The notes under the pieces are model-generated. The model was given only the letters and a program-made list of their open reading frames with translations, was not told where the DNA came from and searched no databases. Positions 17,292-26,176 of a DNA stretch of 64,000 bases are shown here, in pieces. Position 1 is the stretch's first letter. Each line of letters begins with the position of its first letter. The DNA lies in assembly GCF_030209755.1 (NCBI RefSeq), contig NZ_JARVRH010000001.1, forward strand, positions 62,001 through 126,000, read 5' to 3'. Source of the DNA: Arthrobacter sp. efr-133-TYG-118 (lineage in GTDB: Bacteria > Actinomycetota > Actinomycetes > Actinomycetales > Micrococcaceae). A program made the position numbers and the translations under genes.

Positions 17292-18033
17292 GCTTCGCCG
17301 GCAGAAAACGCATGACGGCGGTGATCGCTTTGTAGCGCTTCGTCGGGATGGATACCCCTTTACCCTTGGCGTTGTCTTCCAACCCTTCCCGGACAACGCG
17401 TTCGGCCTTCAGCCACAAAAAGCGCGGAACCACCGACTTGTCCATGCCCATGCGATCGTGGAATTCCGTGTGGGTGAACCCCGGGCAGACCGCAGTGACC
17501 TTCACGCCGCTACCCGCATACGCAGTGTTCGCCCAACGGCTGAAGCTGACTTGCCAAGCTTTGGCTGCCGAATAGCTGCCCCGGTTCGCGAAGGCCGCAA
17601 CGCTGGCGACGTTGATGATCCGGCCCGACTTGCGTGCCAACATGACCTCCAACACCGCGTGGCACAGCTCCATCGGCGTCTGGACATGCAGCCGCAAATG
17701 CCGCTTTTCGTCTTCCAAATCGTTCTTCTCGAAAGAATTCAGCAAACCGATTCCGGCATTGTTGACCAGCACGTCCACCGGCCGCGAAGCGTCCCGCAGC
17801 CTGGCCGCAACAGCCGCAACCCCGACGTCGGAGGTCAAGTCTGCGGGCAGGACCTCCACCGAGATACTGAAGTCCCGCTCAAGCACCTCAGCGCTTGCCC
17901 GCAGCCGACTTTCGTCGCGGGCCACGAGGACGAGGTGGTGGCCGGATTCGGCCAGCTGGCGGGCGAATTGGGCACCGAGCCCGGCAGTAGCGCCGGTGAC
18001 CAAGGCGGTGAGTTCGTTGGCACGAGTTGTCAT
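17257..18033 (-). CDS. SDR family NAD(P)-dependent oxidoreductase
   Basis: A 258-aa classical SDR with glycine motif TGATAGLGAQFA near residue 14, DVLVNNAGIG near residue 90, a NVASVAAF serine segment and the catalytic YSAAK. The C-terminal extension (VVREGLEDNAKGKGVSIPTKRYK) matches the DltE/YqjQ-like SDR subgroup of unknown substrate. It converges with the FUSC gene and the coding ends overlap by 35 bp, both reading frames being supported by motifs. No link to the surrounding pathways is evident. Confidence 0.9.
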   Translation of the reverse strand: MTTRANELTALVTGATAGLGAQFARQLAESGHHLVLVARDESRLRASAEVLERDFSISVEVLPADLTSDVGVAAVAARLRDASRPVDVLVNNAGIGLLNSFEKNDLEDEKRHLRLHVQTPMELCHAVLEVMLARKSGRIINVASVAAFANRGSYSAAKAWQVSFSRWANTAYAGSGVKVTAVCPGFTHTEFHDRMGMDKSVVPRFLWLKAERVVREGLEDNAKGKGVSIPTKRYKAITAVMRFLPAKLTSGPPRLAAK

Positions 18034-18083
18034 GCGCCCAGACTAGCCCGTTGACCCTCCGCGTGGTCCGCAGTGGCGGAAGT

Positions 18084-18195
18084 GGCGTGCGGCTGGGGGT
18101 CTCAGATCCAGCCGCACGCCGTGCAGGGATCCTTCGATCCCTGCACGTGCCCCGGGGCCGCGGGTCGCATGGGGGCGCGCGACCGCATGGGGCAC
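18084..18195. repeat. cluster of perfect hairpins in the gap 18034-18368
   Basis: This 335-bp gap has no convincing gene. It holds back-to-back inverted repeats: a perfect 13-bp stem (18084-18096 with 18108-18120, 11-nt loop); immediately after it a perfect 11-bp stem with a CTTC tetraloop (18121-18131 with 18136-18146); then a 7-bp pair GTGCCCC/GGGGCAC (18147-18153 with 18189-18195) enclosing GGTCGC/GCGACC. It may serve as a terminator/3' structure for the leftward DUF1508 gene, as a REP-like element, or as a structured RNA. The sequence does not decide. Confidence 0.6.
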
Positions 18196-18368
18196 GGCCT
18201 GACATGCGGTCCATCGAGAAGGATCGACTCCGTAGCGGCCCCAACAGGTCCGCGAGGAGTCTCACTCCCTCGTATGCCAGGCACTAACTATGTGTCGCTG
18301 GGGTGTGAGTCGTGTCGCGAACTTCGCAAGTTATCTCCGGAAGTCCGTCGAAATGCCGGGGCCATGAC

Positions 18369-18578
18369 TCAGTCGGCGGGGTGGTCGTCCGGCATCGAAC
18401 CGGTGAGATCAACGATGCGCCCCTTGGCCGCGGCCTCGCGCACTGACCAGATCGCTGCGATTGCCGCATCCTGGTCCTCAAAAGCCTTGGAGGTGAGCAG
18501 CACATCTCCGTTTCCGGTGACAAGTTGGAACCGCAGACAGGCGTCCGCGTCAACGTAGAGATTGAATTGTGAGGCCAT
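18369..18578 (-). CDS. DUF1508 (YegP-like) small protein
   Basis: A 69-aa protein that matches the DUF1508/YegP fold: FQLVTGNGDVLLTSKAF followed by an Ala/Ile helix and KGRIVDLTG. Family members are small alpha/beta proteins of unknown function, often as tandem repeats; here there is one unit. The ATG has AAGGA about 9 nt upstream. It lies downstream of and codirectional with the pilus operon, 63 bp after the sortase stop, but family knowledge gives no reason to tie it to pili. Confidence 0.85.
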   Translation of the reverse strand: MASQFNLYVDADACLRFQLVTGNGDVLLTSKAFEDQDAAIAAIWSVREAAAKGRIVDLTGSMPDDHPAD

Positions 18579-18641
18579 TGTGGCGCTTCCTTGTCTAGAG
18601 TGAGGCGCGCTTCGGGCCCTTGCGTGCCCAAAGCGTTTGGA

Positions 18642-19601
18642 TCATCGGCTTCGTCGACGGTTCCGGGCAAGGGAAGCCAGGTAGAAGGCCAGCAGGCCTC
18701 CGATGAAGTAGACGATCCAGAACGGGAATCCGATGTTGGTTTGGCGCCCTGCCAGGGTTTTCTGTTCCGGGGCGTCCTTGGGGATGTCTGCGATCCGGGA
18801 GGCGTGGACAAGGAGCCGGTGTGAGTTCACTCCGATGGGGGTACACGTTACCAAGGTGATGGAGTCCTCTCCCGCGGCGATTTTCAGTGAGGAAATGTCA
18901 TCCGGTTTGACCACCTCGATCCGGTTGACCTTGTAGAGGAACGTGTGGTCCATGACTACGGTGAAAAAGATGTCACCCGTTTTCGCGCTGTGGAGGGGAT
19001 TGAAGAGTTCCGCATTCGGGATCCCCGAGTGCGATGTCAGGACGCTGTGCGTGCCGGGGCCGCCAATGGGAAGGGACGAGCCGTAGAGGTGGCCCACGCC
19101 TTTGCCTAGGACATCGTCGCTGGTTCCATGGAAGATCGGCAGATCAATGTTCAGGGACGGGTAGCGGAATCTTCCGATCACCTCGTCGTCGGCCACGTTC
19201 AACTGGTTCTGATAATCCCGCAGCTGCCCTTCCAATGCCGGGGCGGGGGCTCGGGCGGAGTACGGGTCCCGCAGTTGTCCGGCGGGGATCCGGGAGTTGT
19301 ATCCGCGTGCCCGGTCCAACACTTTAGTCCGGTCCGAAGGTTCAAGCTGTTCGACGTCCTGCGCGTAGCCGGAAAGTTGGCTGTTGTGGGATATCGAGCT
19401 GAACCAGTCAGCTGCCTGGGGGTAAAGGACCAGGCCCAGCCCGATCGCGGCGATGACCATCATGGTGACAAATCTCCGGTCAGCAAGACCTGGTCGGGTG
19501 CCCTTGCGACCAGGTACCGCGCTGCGGGCTCTACGTCGCCGAGGCGGGTCTTCCGGGCCAGGTTCGGAACCCTCCATGAATTCTCTGAGGGTTTGAGTCA
19601 T
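18642..19601 (-). CDS. class C (pilus) sortase
   Basis: A 319-aa membrane transpeptidase that joins pilin subunits through an LPxTG Thr and a pilin-motif Lys. There is a basic N-terminus, a membrane segment near 45-63, and the class C lid with DPY at 112-114. The catalytic triad is His191 (LTSHSG), Cys253 (TLVTC) and Arg262 (HRL), and a C-terminal membrane segment near 291-311 is followed by a basic tail. All catalytic residues and the lid are intact. The start MTQTLREF has GAGG at 6-nt spacing. It is the last gene of the pilus operon, behind a hairpin at 19631-19668. Expected substrates are the LPLTG/LPSAG proteins encoded upstream. Confidence 0.95.
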   Translation of the reverse strand: MTQTLREFMEGSEPGPEDPPRRRRARSAVPGRKGTRPGLADRRFVTMMVIAAIGLGLVLYPQAADWFSSISHNSQLSGYAQDVEQLEPSDRTKVLDRARGYNSRIPAGQLRDPYSARAPAPALEGQLRDYQNQLNVADDEVIGRFRYPSLNIDLPIFHGTSDDVLGKGVGHLYGSSLPIGGPGTHSVLTSHSGIPNAELFNPLHSAKTGDIFFTVVMDHTFLYKVNRIEVVKPDDISSLKIAAGEDSITLVTCTPIGVNSHRLLVHASRIADIPKDAPEQKTLAGRQTNIGFPFWIVYFIGGLLAFYLASLARNRRRSR

Positions 19602-19630
19602 TGGAGCCTCTTGCTTTGATGGACGGGAGC

Positions 19631-19668
19631 GGTTTGGGGCATCCACCAGTTGGCGGATGCCCCAAACC
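19631..19668 (-). other. intercistronic hairpin between pilin and sortase
   Basis: A perfect 14-bp inverted repeat (19631-19644 with 19655-19668, core GGTTTGGGGCATCC) has a 10-nt loop. It lies 34 bp after the pilin stop and 30 bp before the sortase start. There is no T-run, so partial attenuation or 3' stabilisation of the pilin message is more likely than full termination. It would give much pilin and little sortase (inference). Confidence 0.75.
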
Positions 19669-19702
19669 CTGCATCAACGGGTGCAGGTCACCGAGGGGAT
19701 GG

Positions 19703-21046
19703 TTACTTTGCCTCGTTGCGCTTCCGACGGCCGGTGACCGTGAAGAGACCGGCACCTGCCAGCACGAGGATCCCGCCGGCAGTCAGGGCCCAGGTTCCCA
19801 CGCCACCGGTGAGGGGCAACTGGAATCCGGCGTTGTGCGGGACGTTGTTGATCGTCACTGTGACCACTGACGGGTCAGCGCTGGTGACCGTGGTTTGAAC
19901 CGGCTGGGCGAGCAGCTCGTAGCCGGCCGGGGCCTTGGTCTCCACGAGCCAGTAGCTCTGGTAACCGGGCTGGCCCGGGCTCACTGTTGTCCCGTTGGCC
20001 CAGTCGGAATAGCGCAGTCCGGAGATCACCAGGTTGCCGCTGGCATCGGTGGTCCAGGAGCTGGTACCTCCGACGCTGATCGCGTTGGTGCCGGCCAGCG
20101 CATCGGCCTGGGTCGGGTAAACCGAGAACACGGCACCGGCCAGGGCAGCCGAGCTCTGGGAATCCTTCTTGTGCAGCACGATGTCGCCCCACTTCGTCAT
20201 CACCGGAGGAGTGACGACCGGGCCGTTGGGCTGGCCCGGGGTGATGGCGAAGCTGGCCGCGTTCGGGTAGACAAGAGCGGTGTTCGCGATCTCACCCACC
20301 GTGTTCACGGTGGTGTTCACCGTGACCACGACCTTCGCCGTGGGGTTCGCGGCCAGGATGGCCCGGCCGCTCGCGGTGAAGTCGACCGTGACGGTGTTCG
20401 TGGCCGAGTCGAACGCGACGGTGTAGTCCGTGTTCAATGTGAGCGTGGCGCCGTTGGAGAGCGCTGCGGTCGAGTTTGTGTACGTCAGTTTAGGATCGAG
20501 CTTGTCGACGATCCGGTACCCATCGATCGGGTTGACGTTGGGGATGTCGGACGTGATGGTCCACTGCACGTTATCGCCGAGCTTGAGGACCGAGGCATCG
20601 TTCACGGTCTTCGTGGCTGTAGTCACGGCGTTCTTGGGGTAGACGTTCACGTCGTACATCCAGTTGTTTTCATTGCTGGGGTCCGTCATGGGAAGGGTCA
20701 CCAGGAACGGGGCCGAGGGAGTCACACCGGCGGGATAGCCCGTCTCTGTCACCAGATACAGACCCAGGGGAAGGTTCCCCAGGGTCGCCGTTCCGCTCGC
20801 ATCCGTCGTGGCCGCCGAGCCCGGGGTCGCCGCCTGCGCCGCCGCCTGCGACGGGGTCAGGGCTGCCGCGGCAGCCCACCCGGCATTCGTCGTCAGGTCA
20901 ATGTTGTTGACCTTCTGGACCGTGAACGTCACCCCCGCCATCGGGGTCAGTGCCGCAGTCTGGGCCGGGGTCAGTGCCGTTCCGTCGTTGGGCAGGTTGG
21001 TCGGCGTGGCCGGCTTCTCGTACTTGTGGATGGTCAACGAACCCGT
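19703..21046 (-). repeat. pilin duplication, copy A
   Basis: This segment (pilin residues 43-489) is duplicated at 24833-26176, offset 5130 bp. Long blocks are identical, for example 20229-20425 equals 25359-25555 (197 bp). Differences are clustered at the start, the middle and near the sorting signal. Confidence 0.92.
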
Positions 21047-21172
21047 CTTGGACGGATCGATGTTCGCGGTGTTCGCCGCGTGTGCACCCCCGGCCCCGAG
21101 GGCAAGCATCCCGGCTGAGGCTATTGCGGCCAAAGAGGCTATTATGCCGCGCCTCAACTTCGATGATTTCAT
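19703..21172 (-). CDS. major sortase-assembled pilin (SpaA/FimA-like backbone)
   Basis: A 489-aa secreted shaft pilin. The signal peptide has KSSKLRR and cleaves after GAHA near residue 32. The pilin motif WMYDVNVYPKN places the polymerising Lys near residue 180. There are immunoglobulin-like CnaB/SpaA regions, and the E-box YWLVETKAPAGY (Glu near 411) is expected to promote an isopeptide bond. The sorting signal is LPLTG at 452-456, then a membrane segment and the tail GRRKRNEAK. Class C sortases polymerise such proteins covalently on the cell surface. The ATG has AAGGAA upstream. From residue 43 onward it is about 92% identical to the C-terminal half of the sigma-factor fusion encoded upstream. 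Confidence 0.95.
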   Translation of the reverse strand: MKSSKLRRGIIASLAAIASAGMLALGAGGAHAANTANIDPSKTGSLTIHKYEKPATPTNLPNDGTALTPAQTAALTPMAGVTFTVQKVNNIDLTTNAGWAAAAALTPSQAAAQAATPGSAATTDASGTATLGNLPLGLYLVTETGYPAGVTPSAPFLVTLPMTDPSNENNWMYDVNVYPKNAVTTATKTVNDASVLKLGDNVQWTITSDIPNVNPIDGYRIVDKLDPKLTYTNSTAALSNGATLTLNTDYTVAFDSATNTVTVDFTASGRAILAANPTAKVVVTVNTTVNTVGEIANTALVYPNAASFAITPGQPNGPVVTPPVMTKWGDIVLHKKDSQSSAALAGAVFSVYPTQADALAGTNAISVGGTSSWTTDASGNLVISGLRYSDWANGTTVSPGQPGYQSYWLVETKAPAGYELLAQPVQTTVTSADPSVVTVTINNVPHNAGFQLPLTGGVGTWALTAGGILVLAGAGLFTVTGRRKRNEAK

Positions 21173-21215
21173 CGTGTTCCTTTCTTGTTCCCCCATTGAT
21201 TTGCGCGAAGCTGCG

Positions 21216-24200
21216 CTAAGGAGTTTGGGTTTGTGGGGTCTTGTTCGCTCGCCTGAAGATGATGAGGGCAAGGGAAATCATGAGGGCGAGGATCCCGAGA
21301 ACGGTTCCACCGAAGAGGCCGGCACTTCCTGGGCCGCCGGCGGATGGAAGCTTGACGGCCGCCGTATCCAGAACGGTGATGGTCGAGCCGTTTACTGTTG
21401 CTGACGTTCCTGCGGTGGCCGAGTCCAAGGCGATGCTACCGTCCGACGCAACGGTGAACTTCACGGGGGTGGCCAGGAGCGAGTAGCCGTCCGGGGCTTT
21501 GGTTTCGAGCAGCCAGTAGGTTCCAGGAAGCAGATTCCTTACCTCGACCAGTCCGGGTGACCCGGATACTGTGCTGTTCACTCCGACCACGGTGGGGCCC
21601 ATTTGCCCGGCAGCATCGTTGTGGATTTCGAAGGTCGATCCGGGCAGCGGGACAGTGGAACCCTGGACTGTCCCGGGTCCTGCTTTTTGCACGAACAGGT
21701 GGCCGGTAGTGGTATTCGAGGTGAAACATGCAGGGTCAAGCGGTGCTGTACTTCCCGTGACGCAACGGGCCGGTGGGATGACCCCGTTGCCGGTTGCCCC
21801 GTTCTTCAGGGTCACAAGCCACGCATTCGAATTGACCGTCACCGAGTACGTCAACACCGCCGTGCCGTTGCCGGGCAGAGTGAATGAGGGCGTGACCAAC
21901 TTGCTGCCGGCACCCGGATCCGGGACTGCGAGGGGCGTACCGCCATTGATTGTCAGATTCGCCGACCCGGCCGTGAACATGGCGTTGTTCAGTACCTGGC
22001 TCAGGTCATCGGTGAGGATGACACCGGTGATGGGGTTGACGGTGGAGTTGGTGGCGGTCACCGTATACGTGATCACCCTGTTTGCGCTTGGATCGCCCGG
22101 GTTGATGGAAGTTCCGGAAGCAGGGGACGCGGTCTTGTCCAGCGTCCATGAGCCCACGGGGTTGACGGTGCATGTGGTGCTTCCGGCCGGGCAGCTCGGT
22201 GGCGGAGCGACGGTGGTCGAGGGTGTCAGGTAGTTCTCGAGCGAAGCATCACCCAGATTGCCGGCGCTATTGACCTTCACTTGATACGTGACGACGCTTT
22301 TCGCGCCGGCAGCCACGGTGCCCGTGATGGCCAGGGTTTTCGGCGCTGCCCCCGAGTTGTTCGTGACAACCAAGGGAGTCCCGCCGGTGGTGGTCGTGGT
22401 GATGGAGTTGGCCACGAAGCTCGAGGCATCCAGAACGTCCGCGAGCCAGTCGGTGTAGCTGACGGCGGCCGGGGCGGTGCCGGCGGTGTTGTCGAAGGAA
22501 AGCGAGTAAGTCAGAACCTGCCCGGCCTGGACCATGGTCCCGGCCGCCGGATCCACCGTTTTGGAAGCCAATAGCTTGGGCAGGAGAGTGTCGCAGGCGG
22601 AGTTGTCCGTCGTCGGGCCCTGCTCCTGGCCGGCCGGCAAAGCAACCGAGTTGAACAGAGCCGTCCCCGGGCCGGCGCACGCCGGCAATGGAGTGGTGTC
22701 CGTGTAGTGGAACGTCACCGCGAGGTTGAAGGTCTGCGTGGCCCCTGGACCGATGGCCGAACCCGCCGGAGCCAGGGTGTAAGGACCGGCGGTCGACGAC
22801 GAGCCACCAGCAGGAGCACCGGTCCCGGTAGTCGTCCAAGCAGCACTCGTTGCAGCCAGGTTCGGGGCGAACGCCGGAGTGTCGGCCAGGGTGCCGTAGG
22901 TCCCGGCAACCGAGCCGGTGTTGGCGACGGTGACGGTGTAGTTGGCGACAAAGTTGCCGTTCGCATCCGGACCGGTGACCGTGCCGGCCTGCTTGGCTAC
23001 GTTGATGATCGGCTGGGCGGTGTTTGACAAGGTACAGGTAATGTTCGCCCCGGCCACCGGCGTGATGGCCAGCGAACCGCTGAACGCAGCTCCGACGGGC
23101 AAACCGGCCTGCAGGCCGAACGAGTCCGTACAGGTGATGGTGCCGGCATAGTTCGCAAGGTTGGCTGTACCGGCGGCCGCTTCGGTCAGGGTATACACGG
23201 TTCCAGCCGTGGCCACGTAGGCGCCGGTGGTGCCGGTTCCCGCAGTTACTGACGATCCCGTACCTGTCGTGGTCGAGTTGGTGGTGTTGTTAACCACCGT
23301 GCCTGTCGCCCCGCCGGTGCGGATCTGCACAGTGAACTGGTCCGTTGCCGCCTGACGCGGTGCTCCGAGGGCCTTGGTCAGGGTGATCCGCGGAGCTCGG
23401 ACAACAAGTGAGGCGTCCGCTGGAGGGTTGAGGTTGGTCACGATGTTCGCGGGGCCGTTGACATACGTCCCCTCTCCCGCTGCCGTCACATTGAACGTGA
23501 TGGTGCAGGACGCCTGGCCTACGGCAAGATCACCGCCCGTGGCCGTGAAGGTGTTCGATCCTGCCGATCCCGTTTTGACGAATGCGGCACCGGTCACCTG
23601 GGCACACGTTCCACCGATCGCGGGGTTAGGGGCGATCACGACGCCGGCGGGCAGCGTATCAGTGATGCTCCAATCGCTCTTCGCCTTCAGGTCGCTGGTA
23701 TTGGTCACGGTGAGCGTCACGGTGGAGGCCTGGCCGGGGGCAATGAGCACCGGACTGAACGACTTGTCCAACTGCGGGGTGACGTCGACGATCTGGGGCA
23801 GGTCGAACGCCACGTCGTTACCCGAGCCACTGGTCTGGGCGTTATACAGAGACAGCCCGAGGTTCGCGGTCGTTCCTGTCGGAACCATGTACGCCGCTGA
23901 CTGCAATTTGGTCACCTGAGTCGACCAGTCAGTGGAACTGGTGCATGGGTTCAGCCCGGTGCTCAGCACAGTCGGAGTGCCGTTCACGAGAAGACTGAAC
24001 GTCTCCTGCGGTTGACTGGCGCCACCCTGGGCAGGACAGTTCACAGCGGCGAAATAGGCCGACACCGCGTAGTAGTGCCCGGCGATCGCGGGAATGGTCT
24101 TCACTGTGCGGAATTCCGTGCCGGCTGTGATGGAACCGCTCGAGGCATTCGTGTACTCCGTCAGAGCCTGGTTCGTCTGTGCTTGCGCCGGGCTCTGCCC

Positions 24201-24599
24201 CTGCGCCATGCCGAGTGCTTGGGCCATGCTCCGTAGCGAGGGCCACGTGGTGCCGAGGTTGCGCTGGCAGCCAGCGTCTGAGGCCGGAGGGTTGGGTGTG
24301 CTCCAACTCATGATCCAGCCGTTGCACTGATTCCCAGCCGGCGTCCATTGCGGGTCCGCCGTGTACGTGGAGAACGCGGCTGCCGCACCGCCGGTGTAGT
24401 TCAGGATGTTGATGGCAGCCGCCGAAGCATCCTGATTGCTGAAGTCCTCGGTGTAAACCGGCGTACCCGCCTGGGGCACTCCCGGGGTTCCCGGCGTCGT
24501 CGCATATGCGGGTGAAGGCAGGGTGCCGCCCAAGCCAAGGCCGACAATCGTTGCGGTGAGGAGAATTGCCAGTAGCTTGGCTGGAAGGGACTGCTTCAT
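21216..24599 (-). CDS. large LPxTG-anchored surface adhesin/pilus tip protein
   Basis: A 1127-aa secreted protein. The signal peptide ends near AYA33. An N-terminal ~250-aa lectin-like region (AGTEFRTVKTIPAIAGHYYAVSAYF, four or more Cys) is followed by several DUF11/SdrD-like repeats of about 120 residues, each with alternating TLTVTNTS and YTVTVANTG strands. A C-terminal SpaA/CnaB domain carries the E-box ETKAPDGY, and the sorting signal LPSAG begins at 1084, then a membrane helix and FRRANK. Such proteins cap or decorate sortase pili and bind hosts or surfaces. It lies between the sigma-pilin fusion and the major pilin, 43 bp upstream of the latter. The start MKQSLPAK has AAGAAAG upstream. 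Confidence 0.92.
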   Translation of the reverse strand: MKQSLPAKLLAILLTATIVGLGLGGTLPSPAYATTPGTPGVPQAGTPVYTEDFSNQDASAAAINILNYTGGAAAAFSTYTADPQWTPAGNQCNGWIMSWSTPNPPASDAGCQRNLGTTWPSLRSMAQALGMAQGQSPAQAQTNQALTEYTNASSGSITAGTEFRTVKTIPAIAGHYYAVSAYFAAVNCPAQGGASQPQETFSLLVNGTPTVLSTGLNPCTSSTDWSTQVTKLQSAAYMVPTGTTANLGLSLYNAQTSGSGNDVAFDLPQIVDVTPQLDKSFSPVLIAPGQASTVTLTVTNTSDLKAKSDWSITDTLPAGVVIAPNPAIGGTCAQVTGAAFVKTGSAGSNTFTATGGDLAVGQASCTITFNVTAAGEGTYVNGPANIVTNLNPPADASLVVRAPRITLTKALGAPRQAATDQFTVQIRTGGATGTVVNNTTNSTTTGTGSSVTAGTGTTGAYVATAGTVYTLTEAAAGTANLANYAGTITCTDSFGLQAGLPVGAAFSGSLAITPVAGANITCTLSNTAQPIINVAKQAGTVTGPDANGNFVANYTVTVANTGSVAGTYGTLADTPAFAPNLAATSAAWTTTGTGAPAGGSSSTAGPYTLAPAGSAIGPGATQTFNLAVTFHYTDTTPLPACAGPGTALFNSVALPAGQEQGPTTDNSACDTLLPKLLASKTVDPAAGTMVQAGQVLTYSLSFDNTAGTAPAAVSYTDWLADVLDASSFVANSITTTTTGGTPLVVTNNSGAAPKTLAITGTVAAGAKSVVTYQVKVNSAGNLGDASLENYLTPSTTVAPPPSCPAGSTTCTVNPVGSWTLDKTASPASGTSINPGDPSANRVITYTVTATNSTVNPITGVILTDDLSQVLNNAMFTAGSANLTINGGTPLAVPDPGAGSKLVTPSFTLPGNGTAVLTYSVTVNSNAWLVTLKNGATGNGVIPPARCVTGSTAPLDPACFTSNTTTGHLFVQKAGPGTVQGSTVPLPGSTFEIHNDAAGQMGPTVVGVNSTVSGSPGLVEVRNLLPGTYWLLETKAPDGYSLLATPVKFTVASDGSIALDSATAGTSATVNGSTITVLDTAAVKLPSAGGPGSAGLFGGTVLGILALMISLALIIFRRANKTPQTQTP

Positions 24600-24832
24600 A
24601 GGCTTTCTTGCTTCACTTTCGGGAGCGGGCACGCAGGTGGTCTCTAGCCTTCAAGTGCGCGCTTCCGGCGGTTCGTGTCGCAGAAAACAGATTCAATCTT
24701 TTGAATGAAGTCGGGGAGAAACGGCCACCCACTGAAACAGTGGGTGCAATTCGCGGATCGTGACGCGAAAATGTGAATGTATTTTCGGAGCGTGACATCG
24801 CTTGGGTCACGTCCCGGGTGGCCCCCAGCCGC
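24600..24832 (-). promoter_or_regulatory. palindrome-rich leader between the sigma-pilin fusion and the adhesin
   Basis: This 233-bp gap is unusually AT-rich for the region. It holds a 16-bp palindrome ATTCAA-TCTT-TTGAAT (24691-24706) and a perfect 9-bp hairpin with an AAA loop (24726-24734 with 24738-24746). Reading leftward the hairpin comes first, 87 bp after the fusion stop, and the AT-rich palindrome comes next. This suggests attenuation or termination after the fusion gene followed by a separate promoter/operator for the structural pilus genes. I could not identify a convincing ECF -35/-10 pair by eye. Confidence 0.45.
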
Positions 24833-26176
24833 CTATTTTGCTTCGATCGGCTTCCGGCGGCCGGTGGCCATGAACAGGCCTGCGCCTGCAAGCACGAGGA
24901 TCCCGCCGGCGGTCAGGGCCCAGGTTCCCGCACCTGTGAGCGGCAGCTGGAATCCGGCGTTCTGCTTGATGTTCCCGATCGTCACCGTCACGGCGGAGGG
25001 ATCGTTGCTGGTGACCGCTGTCTCGACCGGCTGGGCGAGCAGCTCGTAGCCGGCCGGGGCCTTGGTCTCCACGAGCCAGTAGCTCTGGTAACCGGGCTGG
25101 CCCGGGCTCACTGTTGTCCCGTTGGCCCAGTCGGAATAGCGCAGTCCGGAGATCACCAGGTTGCCGCTGGCATCGGTGGTCCAGGAGCTGGTACCTCCGA
25201 CGCTGATCGCGTTGGTACCGGCCAGCGCATCGGCCCGGGTCGGGTAAACCGAGAACACGGCACCGGCCAGGGCAGCCGAACTCTGGGAATCCTTCTTGTG
25301 GAGCACGATGTCGCCCCACTTGGTGATGCTTACCGGAGGAGTGACGACGGGACCGCCGGGCTGGCCCGGGGTGATGGCGAAGCTGGCCGCGTTCGGGTAG
25401 ACAAGAGCGGTGTTCGCGATCTCACCCACCGTGTTCACGGTGGTGTTCACCGTGACCACGACCTTCGCCGTGGGGTTCGCGGCCAGGATGGCCCGGCCGC
25501 TCGCGGTGAAGTCGACCGTGACGGTGTTCGTGGCCGAGTCGAACGCGACGGTGTAATCGGTGTTCAACACCAACGCCGCGTTGTTCGAAAGCGCCACCGC
25601 CGAGTTGCTGTAGCTCAGCTTCGGATCGAGCTTGTCGACGATCCGGTACCCATCGATCGGGTTGACGTTGGGGATGTCGGACGTGATGGTCCACTGCACG
25701 TTGTCACCGAGCTTGACCGCGGACGCGTCGTTCGCGGTCTTCGTGGCTGTAGTCACGGCGTTCTTGGGATAGACGTTCACGTCGTACATCCAGTTGTTTT
25801 CATTGCTGGGGTCCGTCATGGGAAGGGTCACAAGGAACGGGGCCGAAGGAGTCACACCGGCGGGATAGCCCGTCTCTGTCACCACATACAGACCCAGGGG
25901 AAGGTTCCCCAGGGTCGCCGTTCCGCTCGCATCGGTGGTGGCCGCCGAGCCCGGGGCCGCCGCCTGTGCCGCCGCCTGCGACGGGGTCAGGGCTGCCGAG
26001 GCAGCCCACCCGGCGTTCGTCGTCAGGTCAATATTGTTGACCTTCTGGACCGTGAACGTCACCCCCGCCATCGGGGTCAGCCCCTGCAACTGTGCCGCGG
26101 TCAGAGCCGTTCCGTCGTTGGGCAGCTTGGTCGGCGAGACCGGCTTCTCATACTTATGAATAGTCAAGGAACCCGT
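24833..26176 (-). repeat. pilin duplication, copy B (inside the sigma fusion gene)
   Basis: This is the counterpart of 19703-21046. The similarity begins exactly at the mature pilin core (TGSLTIHKYEKP), so the pilin signal peptide has been replaced by the sigma/anti-sigma/membrane/linker portion. The protein differs from copy A at about 35 of 447 positions. Confidence 0.92.

Noticed and set aside
18284..18811. 175-codon minus-strand frame over DUF1508 and the sortase 3' end
   Set aside because: It overlaps two better supported genes in other frames and has no recognisable domain.
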